From Pleurotus djamor (lineage: Eukaryota > Basidiomycota > Agaricomycetes > Agaricales > Pleurotaceae): DNA of 11,942 nt. How positions within the stretch are numbered: position 1 is the stretch's first letter; the number at the start of each line of letters is the position of its first letter. Shown piece after piece: positions 1 to 8,687 of the stretch. Under the pieces are notes generated by a model. That model saw only the letters and a program-made list of their open reading frames with translations. It made no database searches and was not told the origin of the DNA. The translations under genes and the position numbers were made by a program. The DNA lies in NCBI GenBank assembly GCA_029747585.1, contig JAPEVF010001247.1, positions 1 through 11,942 on the forward strand, read 5' to 3'.

Positions 1-174
1 CCGCGAGACAATAAGATCGGCTCTCATGCCCTTTGTCCCCCTTGCCCACATGTTTCGAGTTCTACCAAAGGGGGAATTAGCACCTCCTTTGTTCGATAAA
101 GCAAGTAAATGTCTCCTGCACCGTGTTCCCCAGCGAACCCACGCTCGCTGCGAGTCAAAGCAGGGGCGTGGGTG

Positions 175-208
175 CTTTGTTTGGTCATAGCCGGGTAGCC
201 AAACAAAG
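175..208. repeat. Perfect 10-bp inverted repeat
   Basis: CTTTGTTTGG at 175-184 is the exact reverse complement of CCAAACAAAG at 199-208, with a 14-nt spacer. It could form a hairpin. No target-site duplication or longer element was seen around it, so its role is unknown. Confidence 0.6.
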
Positions 209-262
209 GCGCTTTATTTGTGTGCCTGGACCCTGATCGGCTTGGCATTGTGGGGAACAATG

Positions 263-289
263 CAACCGACACCAACCGACACCAACCAC
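263..289. repeat. Short 10-bp tandem repeat
   Basis: Two full copies of CAACCGACAC (263-272 and 273-282) are followed by a partial third copy. It is a small simple repeat in the gene-free left end, with no visible function. Confidence 0.6.
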
Positions 290-455
290 TAAGCACGACG
301 TCGGCCACGACGGGGACCTGTCTGGCCATTACTCAAGCTGGCTGCTGCGAGGTCATTGAAGCGATGCGCACAGGTCGAAGCAAATACTAGTCCGAGCTGC
401 GACTAGATGTGATCATGAACATCTGCCCGAAATTTTGATCTTGGTGCTATGAACA

Positions 456-822
456 TCAGCCGAGGAGGCCATAGCGCAGCGCCTCGAGCTGACAGGGTAT
501 GTGGATGAACTTGGAAGTGAGGCTGAAGGTAAGTCACAAAGCTACGGAAATGATGGAATCGGTGCAAGACCTACCCGTCCCGCAGGTTCGTAACCCCCGG
601 ATACGTCCAAGCGGGCTTTTCTGTGCGAAAAATGCTAGGTCATTTTTAGCGAATAGAAGGCGTACTGGAGATCATAGATGCGTACCTTGCTAAAAGCATA
701 GCATACATGTGGGCAATGTCATTATTGATGGTTTTCGGGAGTACATCGAGGCAATCCAGAAGGTTCTGGCTCCTCATCGTCGACAACGACGGGGAAGAGT
801 CTTGTTGAATTCGAGGACGTGA
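456..822 (+). pseudogene. Possible decayed gene fragment, unrecognised
   Basis: The plus strand from 456 to 528 reads as a helical, acidic peptide (beginning SAEEAIAQRLELTGYV) and ends exactly at a consensus donor GTAAGT (529). A possible acceptor at 656 restores a frame reading GVLEIIDAYLAKSIAY, which then shifts to another frame at about 709-822 (VGNVIIDGFREYIEAIQKVL) before a stop. The residue make-up looks coding, but no single set of splice sites joins all parts and no start is clear. I do not recognise the family. It may be a dead gene or chance open frames. Confidence 0.25.
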
Positions 823-1067
823 AAAATCTCGAGGAAGGGCGGCGATGATGGTAAGAAGGAAAGAGTGAAAGGCTAGCGTCCGAAACTTAGTGCGTCGCGC
901 ACGGACCACATCTTCATCATGATGTCATCGTAGTAAATACAGGACTTGGAATTTGGGAGCAAGGTTATCTGTCAGACGTGCCGGAGCGCGTCTCCAGTGT
1001 TATTGTCAGAGTCCGATACGTATACTTGATATATCGCATAAACAGTTCAGACAACAATAGAGAAAGT

Positions 1068-2539
1068 CTAATCAAATGGGACCGGCCTGATTCCAGGACC
1101 TGATAATCTTAAGCCAGGCTGCTTCTCTTTCTCAGCTTTCGCAGCCGCAAAAACGGAAGGAACAGCAATCCCACAGCAGTCTCCCCATCCAGTTTCTCTA
1201 ATACCCGTACCTGCACCAGGAATTTCCGGGTGAGCATGAGCGTGTCCCCAATGTGCATCATCGATCGGGTCATTCGGTGATATGGGAGGGGGAGGGCCGT
1301 CGTATGGAAGAAGAGATCCGAAGAGGAAATGTTGGATGACGGGTAATTTTCCTAGTACTTCGGCGAGGTACATCTTGATCATCCCCGAGTTGACCTTGTC
1401 CCATGTCTTTACCGCTGAGATGTCGTCCAACATGGGGGAATGCCACCGCAGCGAGGCTGTCTTGATCTAACGGCGATGATGAGCGCCATGATGTAGATAG
1501 AAATTAAGACGGACGCACAGAGTTGATGAATTGAATACAGGCAAAGTAGATATACTCTTTCGCGTATTCTTCAACAATCTCTGGGTCGTGGATGGCCCTT
1601 GGCCTGATATACTTGTGACCTACAATCACAATCATCAAAAGAAGGAAGGAATCGTGGGGTCGGCGTACACACCTCGAAGCTGGGCAGACCCCCAGAGGAA
1701 GGGGAGGAAATGATAATCGTCCAACCCCCAAACGCCGTGCGATCCAGCAGGTTCGAGCCAATACGTCGACTGAAGAACACGCATGACTTGGATGTACCTA
1801 GACGACTCGAGATGTTAATGCTGCTAGAAAACTTGAAGCCCAGAGCGCGACGAACCGCCAAAAGACTCTAATGACAAGAGCTTTATAATCTGACTCAACC
1901 AGGACTCCAAGTTTGTCAAGGCAAATCCTACGCGATGTTCCATGTCAGCTCCATTCCAGGTGCTCGCATCGAAGGTAGATGCGTACATCCAGCAAAGAAA
2001 GTTCAGCTCCATCCCACTTCCATAATCTATCCTCTGCCGATTCCCCCATGACTCCTTGAAGTAAGTCGACACTTCCACCACCGATTCGGTAGGTAGACCA
2101 GGAATCAATGCATGAAGCTCATCGGAACCCTATCATCCAGAGAGAACTCAGATAAGCCTTCCTGAGACGTCAAGGCAGCGATACCAACTCACCTCGCCAA
2201 CTTTATCATAAAACGTCCTAAACGCAGGGTTACCAAACCTTGATGCAGCATTCTCAACCGGAGGTGTGTCCTTCGCGATATCCTCGACTCTCTTCAGGAT
2301 ATCCAATAACGCGATGACAGCCTAAAACATTCGGAAATTGCATGATTATCATCATCGTCGCCAGATTTATCGCAGGTGCATACGGGTGATGTCTCACATT
2401 CGGTAGATAGCATCGCGCCGACTACGGATTCATTGAGCTTCTCAATGTACGAAACGACTTCATTGTGGGTTTTTGAAGTCTTGAAAGCGGTGAGTTGCTC
2501 CGGTGTAAGAATTCGTTTCTGTGGGACTTGGAAGGACAT
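1068..2539 (-). CDS. RRD2: PTPA-family activator (prolyl isomerase) of protein phosphatase 2A
   Basis: PTPA proteins (Rrd1/Rrd2 in yeast) are peptidyl-prolyl isomerases that reactivate the PP2A catalytic subunit and its relatives in cytosol and nucleus. My model has seven exons: 2539-2384, 2321-2193, 2129-1987, 1927-1856, 1797-1673, 1619-1519 and 1466-1068, with introns of 52-63 nt, giving 374 aa. Conserved stretches appear in the family order: RFGNPAFR near the end of exon 2, [12 protein letters not shown] at residues 128-139, the hallmark [19 protein letters not shown] at 182-200, then [10 protein letters not shown] and [15 protein letters not shown] near the C-terminus, which ends in a polar tail. 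The start is the first ATG and is followed directly by the family-like [16 protein letters not shown]. The family call is very secure. Assignment to the Rrd2 rather than the Rrd1 type rests on remembered sequence style and is less sure. Residue 135 is Met where animal PTPA has His; fungal members may normally have this. The gene is divergent from the FunK1 kinase. Confidence 0.96.
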
Positions 2540-2643
2540 TACGGAAGTGCTTCAAGGGATGAAAGGCGCTTATCGTGACGTCCTAGGCGCCCAGAGTTTT
2601 GGTTCACGTTCGTCAGGGTTCATGTTGAGTTTTGGTTGAGTTC
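2540..2643. promoter_or_regulatory. Divergent promoter region of the PTPA and FunK1 genes
   Basis: Only 104 bp separate the two start codons of oppositely oriented genes, so both promoters and 5' leaders must lie here or inside the neighbouring gene. I see no clear TATA box. The in-frame TGA at 2626-2628 bounds the kinase reading frame and makes ATG 2644 its first possible start. Confidence 0.5.
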
Positions 2644-5031
2644 ATGCACGAAGTTGACGTGCAATACACAAGCGACGCTTCGGAAAGCAGCTACCAGTCC
2701 GATGACGACTCTGATTTGGTTTTTATCGATATCGCTGGCGCTTGCGGTGAAAATGGCCTTTTATTGTTTGCACCAGAGGATGGCTTTCAAGTTCATGGCG
2801 GCACATTGACTGGGCAGGATTTGCTTCCCGACATAACGCTGAGTGCTGACAGTTTCATCGACCTGGTGAATGCCATCTCTACAAAAATTCAGCAAAAAAT
2901 CGGTATGTGAATAAAACTCGACAAATTCATTCTTTTTCTGAGGTTTGCCTTAGGTCATGGCCAATTCTTACGCTTTGCGAGGGTTGGCAAGCAGCCGCAG
3001 ACAAACCATGTAGCATTGACAAAGAGCAGGGCAGATATCGTGTCGGCCTTTGACGATGCGTGGACTACGCCATATTCCAAAGTTCCTTGGCCCGCGATGG
3101 AGTCTGCGGGTGAGGTCGCTTCAGAGGGAACCTCGCGGGCAGAGCAAGGGAGAAAAGGACTGGTCTATGTTCATTTCCTCCTACAGGCTCGCCCCGACCG
3201 GCATATCGTTCAAGGGTTCTTCGTAGATGACACCGAGGTCGTCCTCAATTTTGCCATCTCGGGAGTCGGATTTCGAATTCTTCGTCTCCCATGGAGTTGT
3301 CCGCAATTACTGGATATGCTGTATAGGTTCATATTTCGGCTATACAAGCCTGGACATTTCGCCGATCCATCCTGTCAAAGAGATAAAGGCAAGCTAACCT
3401 ATACCCTCTCCATTCATCGAAAACCGGACGATGCACTCGTCGAACTCGAAGAGAAACACTCTGGCTATGAACTTATCTACGCCAGCGCCCCATTCAATAC
3501 GCGAACGAACATCTTTCTCAATGACACGGCCACGGAGATTCCTGTGTTCAAGGACCAATACTCACGGGAGGGTACCGCGAAACACGAATACGATATGCTG
3601 GAGCTAGTCCACAAGGAAGCGCGTATGGTCGGAGTTGTCTGGCCCGTCCATCATGAGATGCTCACCATCCCTGCTCCGGTTAGAGAGAAGCGGGAAAAGT
3701 CCCGTTTGGCAATGCGTCAGCGCGGTTACACGTTTATGAAGATTCGCACACCCGGGCTTGCACTACGAGTGTTGTATGATGCACTAGAAAGTAAGNTTTT
3801 ACATCTACGTTGCGTGGAGCCACCACTCAATTGTCTCTCTCCTTAGTCACTCGCATCACTTACAGACGCCGCAAGATTCTCCACTGTGATCTTAGCACCG
3901 GAAATATCTGCTTCCTCGAAAGTCTGATGGACGTGCCTGAAGACCCATTTACGGAGGATGTCTGCTTTTGCGGGTACCTCCTTGGCGACGACAAATGGTG
4001 AGACATTGTTGGTCTCCTGAACGCACACTCTTACTCACAAAGACGTTTTCGCACCCAGTGACACCCCACTTCATACGAGAACCCTGATAATTGATCTCAA
4101 TCGAGCTGAAATTGCTGGTAGCAAATCTAAGGACGGTCCTCATACTGTAAGCCGTTTCCATCTTAGATCTTTACGATGCCGTTTCATAGCACTTGGGTAG
4201 GGCACACCCATTTTCACTGCACGCGCGATCGAAAAAGGCGAACCCTTGGAGCTTACATACCAGGACGGTGTGATACTTTCCGGCACTTTCTACCCGTCGC
4301 CCACGGCTCCCCACATCTATAATGAGCAGCATGAAAAACGCTCGACTGATTTTCCCGAGATACCCAGGGCGGCGGTCACGAAAAAGTTTGGTACGGCGAA
4401 AGCTGGCACTGACTGGGATCGCACCCTTTACCACGAGGCCGAATCTATCTTTTGGATTCTTGTGTACTGGGCTTTGCACGTTCAGCCCGATGGAAGAAAC
4501 GACCATCCTCTCACAAATAGTCAATGGGAACAACTGCATGGAGACTGGGAAGTTCGCGACGGATTGGTAGCCTCTTACGCAAAGTCGCCTAATGCCGTCC
4601 GTCGCCAGCTTCATCCCACTTTTGCCCCCCTCGGCGACTTGATCCATCGCTTGGCCTGCCTTTTGAAAGAAGACTATTATTGGGTGGACCAGGGTTCTGT
4701 CCGTGCGCATGCGGAGTATGTCCATGAAAGTTTCCAGCGTCTCATCCTCGGGTTCTTGCTTGAGAACAAGACTGCAGACTTCATGAATACCCAGGCCTCA
4801 ACGACGTTCCGGGACCCAGAAGTAGCTACACGGAAAGCCCAGCTTTCGCCCACTGGGCCCACGAGTCAATCACAAAAGAAAACATCGAGGAGTTCCTTGA
4901 ACTCCTCGAAGAAGTCAAAGAGCTCGAAGACCAAAACAAAGACACAAACCAAGGACTCATGGTGTGTCTTCGTTTTGATATCCGAATTGCGTCCACGTCC
5001 TCATTCCATGACAGATTTCCTGGATAAATGA
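2644..5031 (+). CDS. FunK1-type fungal protein kinase-like protein
   Basis: FunK1 proteins are a fungal family with a divergent protein-kinase fold, expanded in mushrooms; substrates are mostly unknown. My model has exons 2644-2902, 2954-3790, 3847-3997, 4059-4146 and 4201-5031 with introns of 51-61 nt, giving 721 aa. An acidic N-terminus (SDDDSD) is followed by a FunK1-like region (VVLNFAISGVGFRILR). Candidate kinase residues are the ATP-binding Lys286 (VFKD), the catalytic loop HCDLSTGN (Asp380, Asn385), the metal-binding IDLNRAE (Asp428), then GTPIFTARA and the YHEAESIFWIL segment near residue 522. The usual HRD arginine is Cys379. The C-terminus is a Ser/Lys/Thr-rich, probably disordered tail. 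Base 3795 is an undetermined n inside the second donor (GTAAGN). A possible final intron at about 4963 would end the protein a little earlier. It is convergent with the dioxygenase gene. Confidence 0.92.
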
Positions 5032-5271
5032 CCTTGGTTGCTATTCTCTCAGACATCGCAGTTCTTGCTCTCGTTCTCTGTCTTCTCTACCTTTTTTCGC
5101 TTGTCATCCTCGTTTGTGGTAATGGGAATCTCATATCTCACTTTTCTGAGCGTACCATCATACTTATGCGCGTACGCATTGTGATGGCAATGTGTTCGTG
5201 TTATGGCTCAGATCAAGAAAATTGTGTGTCGCATACGAAGTGGATTGGGATTCAGAAAGGATCGACTGGTC

Positions 5272-5464
5272 GAGGAAGGGGGGAAATGATAATCGTCTCA
5301 ATCCCAAACACCGATTCGATCAGCCATAGAGTCCGTCGACTAAACGTCGACTAGAGAAAACATGTACATGACTTAGATATACCCAGGCGATTCGAGTGTC
5401 AATACTGCGGGCGATGATCGATGAACAGCCAAAGACTTCATATCCTGATTATACGCACTAGCCA
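5272..5464 (-). pseudogene. Decayed partial copy of the PTPA gene (exon 5, intron 4, exon 4)
   Basis: This stretch aligns in the same orientation with 1695-1900 of the intact PTPA gene. Exact matches include GGAAATGATAATCGTC (5282-5297 = 1706-1721), ACGTCGACT (5344-5352 = 1763-1771) and CATGACTT (5367-5374 = 1782-1789). Similarity runs on through intron 4 sequence into exon 4, so this is a genomic copy and not a retrocopied mRNA. Small insertions and deletions break the frame of the [13 protein letters not shown] region, so it cannot encode PTPA. It ends right beside the stop codon of the dioxygenase gene and probably lies in that gene's 3' untranslated region. Confidence 0.85.
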
Positions 5465-5466
5465 AT

Positions 5467-7152
5467 TTACCGACCCTCCACCCAATGCTTAACAACAGTG
5501 CCCTGAATGAGCTCCTCTTTCACCCCCCTTTCAGTGGGACTGTCCTTGAGCTCAACATTGTGGCCGTAGCTAGCCGTCCTGTTCCTTCGCCATTCGCGCA
5601 TCATCGGCGCCTGTCCATCTGCAAAGCGTTTTTCGGTACCGATGCGTTGTAGCACGGGACTGTTGGCCAAGGGGTTTAACCTGACGTCGTCATTGGGATA
5701 AGCGAAATAGAAAACACCCAGGCGTTCGACGCCCTTTTGGTCATCTGGTGGTTGAACCACTCTGTTCAGAGTTCCATGAGCGTTAATGGAGATCTGAAGA
5801 AAACGCGCCAACTGACCTATGGATAGTTGCGCGGTAGAGGCCGCCAGCAAGGAACTGGAGGGCGTCTCCTGCGTTGACCACCTTGGAGGAATAACAGCGG
5901 TGAATTTCCACGAACACGGCGCTTCAGTACTTTGAGAAAGAAGGGGGAACATACCAGAGCGTTATCAAGGTGCTTGATGTATTTCCATTTTCCATCGCGA
6001 GCAAGAATCTGTAACCCCGCGACAGGTTGACTGTAGAGAAGCGAAATGGAACTGATATCTACGAGAGGCGATGAGACTATCATGGGGTTCGTGACGAAAC
6101 TACGTTGACCTTACCCGTATGACCATTGAGCCATACATGCTTGGCCTGAATTTCTTCGCTTTCATCCCGGGGATGACTATCGAAGTGTCTAAGGGGTGTC
6201 CATTGTAAGGAAAGCTATGATGTACCCACTATTTAATAAATCTCGCTGGAAAAGGTCACTGATGTTTGAGCTGGGGATGGAAGAGAATGTGGGGAGATAT
6301 ACGCACCCGATGATTCGCCTGGTCCATTCCAGTCATGCAGCTTGGTGAGTGCATCTTCAGGGAGCTCTAACCCCAGAGCCAGAATTCTAAGTTGATCCTT
6401 AGTCACGTAGGTGAATGAACTGAGCGCGTAAGATACAAACCTTAAGATCGGTTGCAGAACATTGAAGTGGTTGTGCCTCGAGAACGCAGCGAGCTCGGGG
6501 AGTAATGATCGAAGCGCAACGGGATGCGCTTGATCGTAGACCTTGTAATTGACTACTTCGTTGAGGACGACCGTGCCTTCAATATGAAAAGCAAGACATA
6601 CTGCTATATTGCTCGATTTCATCGAAAATGCCCCCTCCGATCACCTGGAGGGAGGTTTCACTGAGACCAAGACTTCCTCGCATGCATGCATCACTTCAGA
6701 ACCTACCCATTCTTTTCTAGCTTTGTATCCCGTATATACAGCTTTATCTTTCTGTAGATAGGGAAGTTGTTCTTCGGAGGAAACTTGGGTAAAAGAGGCG
6801 TTGGCTATATCGAAGATACGAGCAGTCTATTCCAAGTTCGCATCAGAGGCGCAGAGATATCATGATTTCACGAAAGCGTTTGCCTACTTGAGCAGATGTA
6901 TACCCGTGATTAACGACGTAGAAGAAACCGACATTGGCCAGGGCTTCACGGATTTGAAGGACCAATTCGGCTTTTCCTTCTGCGGTTTTGGCTTTCGAAA
7001 TGTCTATGACCGTAAGTTCGGCGAAGTCCACTAGACATGACGATTAAGCGACAATGTAAATCGTCAAGGAGACAAGTAGGCTTACAAGCTTCCTTCGTAG
7101 GATGAGGGAGAACATGGCGAGGAATTTGTGGCAGGGTGGGCGTAGGGAGCAT
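5467..7152 (-). CDS. Isopenicillin N synthase-like 2-oxoglutarate/Fe(II) dioxygenase
   Basis: This is a non-heme iron dioxygenase of the large fungal IPNS-like family, which oxidises small molecules using O2 and usually 2-oxoglutarate; the substrate cannot be told from sequence. My model has eleven exons: 7152-7086, 7030-6888, 6826-6707, 6644-6602, 6552-6441, 6386-6307, 6245-6230, 6176-6115, 6058-5955, 5881-5817 and 5761-5467, giving 368 aa with no broken frame. The N-terminal DIOX_N domain reads VIDISKA then GFFYVVNHGY. The C-terminal oxygenase domain has the iron facial triad His213-Thr-Asp215 and His270 (ATIHRVVQPP), and Arg284 (RLGVFYF) as the likely co-substrate carboxylate ligand. Exon 7 is only 16 nt; with its flanks it gives ESSARFIKYHPR. 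The HTD aspartate codon is itself split by an intron (6114-6059). The start is the ATG at 7152, joined by a 55-nt intron to the rest. All ligands are present, so it looks active. Confidence 0.94.
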
Positions 7153-7211
7153 CTATGGATAAGTCTCGTGAAGAAAAGAGGGAATGGATTGCAGGGGATG
7201 TATTTAGAGGG

Positions 7212-7217
7212 TATATA
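7212..7217 (-). promoter_or_regulatory. Candidate TATA box of the dioxygenase gene
   Basis: TATATA lies 60 bp upstream of the ATG at 7152 on the minus strand, within GGTTATATACCC. The position fits a fungal TATA box with a short 5' leader. It rests on sequence and spacing only. Confidence 0.45.
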
Positions 7218-7690
7218 ACCGTCTGGAAGAAAGAAGCAAAGGCATGGGAGTAGAGATGTCAGAGCGTGTGTGAGCAGGGCACACGCAAGAGATTAGGTTC
7301 GGATGCATGATGACTCGAGGAGCCCCCCAGCTGTCTATCTCAACAGCCAGGACGGGTGGGTGGCTAGCCGAAGCGATTTCCTCGATCACTAGCAGGGTGG
7401 CATATTGGTGCTATGAAGTTTAAGTCAATATCAAAGTTTATTTCAGTGCTATCAGGATGTCAGCTCTCACCGGCGGCCATGGTCGTTCATGATAAGGAGG
7501 GAAATGGGGTACATATCCTAATGCATGGGTATTAGGACAAGCAAACAAACACCGAAGTATGAACGTGCATGATTCTTTTCCAGTAGCCGTGGAGTTTTTC
7601 CCAATGTTTATTTACTTCTTAAATTGAACGTAAGTATGAGGTCCACTCGGTCAAGGCTCGGTCGCGAATTCCTCAGTGCTTCGCATCTTG

Positions 7691-7708
7691 CGCGGGAGCA
7701 CTCCCGCG
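7691..7708. repeat. 18-bp palindrome with 2-nt centre
   Basis: CGCGGGAG at 7691-7698 and its exact complement CTCCCGCG at 7701-7708 flank the dinucleotide CA. It is a GC-rich dyad in the intergenic region. It could be a protein-binding site, but no gene start is near enough to assign a role. Confidence 0.55.
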
Positions 7709-8232
7709 AGCTTGGGGTTTGCAGTCTGATTCATCATCAGTACATATGTCGACAAAGATTAGACTTTCGACTAACTTAATGGGGGACACGGTGTGACCCC
7801 TCGAATTGTAACGCTTGAAGCAGTTGGATTGATGAAACGAGGTAGGTAAATGAGGGGCGTAGATCCGTGGGGGTCTGGGTAAGGATGTGAGTGGTGTGCA
7901 TAGTCTGGTCAACACCGAAATTGAAAACACCCACAAAGTGTTTTGGACAAAGCTTAACCATGGGCGTCCAGACAAAAAGAAGATTCTGAAAGGGGATTGG
8001 TCCTTTGAGCACGGATATAAGCGTTGTGATTGATGTAGGACATATAATGTGACCTTCGCGCGACGAAGCCTTTCCTTGCGCGTTGAGAGCCATTGGTGTC
8101 GATGCTATAAAATGGTCCTTAAGGTCATGATGCATTCGGCCGACGGCTCATATCCAGATCTATGGCTACTAGCCGACCATGTCAGCGGAAAGCACGAAAA
8201 CCTTGCTCCTACGGAACCCCCACAAAGGTAGG

Positions 8233-8250
8233 GAACCTTGTTCAAGGTTC
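8233..8250. repeat. 18-bp palindrome with 2-nt centre
   Basis: GAACCTTG at 8233-8240 and CAAGGTTC at 8243-8250 are exact complements around TT. It has the same 8-2-8 architecture as the palindrome at 7691-7708 but a different sequence. Function is unknown. Confidence 0.55.
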
Positions 8251-8454
8251 TGAAGGCCGATAGTTGCCGAGCTTCTTCCCGTTTCGAAGTATTGTGGTCA
8301 CCCTAGGGCATCTCACCGAGGCCGCAGAAACGCCTCCTTCCCGTCTTGGGCAGCCACAGAAAGTTAATGCATGGTGCTGGAAGGATTTCAAATGTGTTCC
8401 TTCCTGCCACATCATTCAGGCTTCGTCAAGGGAGCGGGACGCACATGAACTCAC

Positions 8455-8620
8455 CTTCTGACCACCATTCGCCTCGTTCGGGACCGAGCACGGTAGCCAC
8501 AGGAATGTCCACATAGTTGATCTAAAGAAACCAGCTCACGAGGGCCAAAAGAGGCTCGGTAAGCTCAGAGCCTGGGAGCACCAATGTTGGAGTAATGAAG
8601 CTCAAAGCCTGACAAGGACT
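8455..8620 (-). pseudogene. Exon-like coding fragment with an in-frame stop, unrecognised
   Basis: On the minus strand 8620-8525 reads an open peptide (including LVLPGSELTEPLLALVSWFL), then TAG at 8524-8522. The same frame continues as INYVDIPVATVLGPERGEWW to 8455, where a consensus donor GTGAGT begins. TTTCTTTAG just before 8521 is also a good acceptor, so 8521-8455 (67 nt) could be an internal exon. I find no partner exons. The segment may be a broken gene or a transposon-derived piece. The opposite strand is also mostly open here, which weakens the call. Confidence 0.3.
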
Positions 8621-8687
8621 TCAGCGCGAAGATTTGATAGGATATTATACTCAAGATGGCCTCTTGAAATGAAAGTAGGGGATACAG

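Larger units (their letters stand above)
1..1067. other. Region without a confident gene
   Basis: No open frame here forms a convincing protein on either strand. The stretch next to 1068 would hold the 3' untranslated region of the minus-strand PTPA gene. Visible small-scale structure is a short tandem repeat, a perfect inverted repeat and a coding-like but broken plus-strand segment, listed separately. The longer open frames at 24-329 and 646-909 on the minus strand show no recognisable motif. Confidence 0.6.
7153..8687. other. Intergenic region, about 1.5 kb, no confident gene
   Basis: This lies between the 5' end of the dioxygenase gene and the 3' end of the RnpA-like gene, both on the minus strand. 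Open frames at 7776-8135 (-, 119 codons), 8049-8231 (+) and 8264-8461 (+) begin or end without supporting splice sites and show no family motif I know. An exon-like minus-strand piece near 8455-8620 and two 18-bp palindromes are listed separately. It may hold remnants of a mobile element or of a dead gene. Confidence 0.5.

Noticed and set aside
3795..3795. Undetermined base that looks like a frame problem in the kinase
   Set aside because: It lies in the intron donor GTAAGN, not in coding sequence.
4171..4725. Minus-strand open frame of 184 codons
   Set aside because: It is antisense to the last exon of the FunK1 kinase, which carries family motifs on the plus strand; the minus reading shows no motif.
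5028..5354. Plus-strand frame starting with a hydrophobic, membrane-like segment, overlapping the kinase stop codon
   Set aside because: The hydrophobic look comes from a pyrimidine-rich 3' untranslated stretch, and the frame then runs through the PTPA relic in the antisense direction.
5817..6083. Apparent loss of the iron-binding His in the dioxygenase when the unspliced frame is read
   Set aside because: The intron 6114-6059 splits the motif; splicing restores His-Thr-Asp at residues 213-215.
7776..8135. Minus-strand open frame of 119 codons with a true ATG
   Set aside because: No recognisable motif, no supporting splice structure and no upstream promoter signal. It may be a relic, but I cannot support it as a gene.
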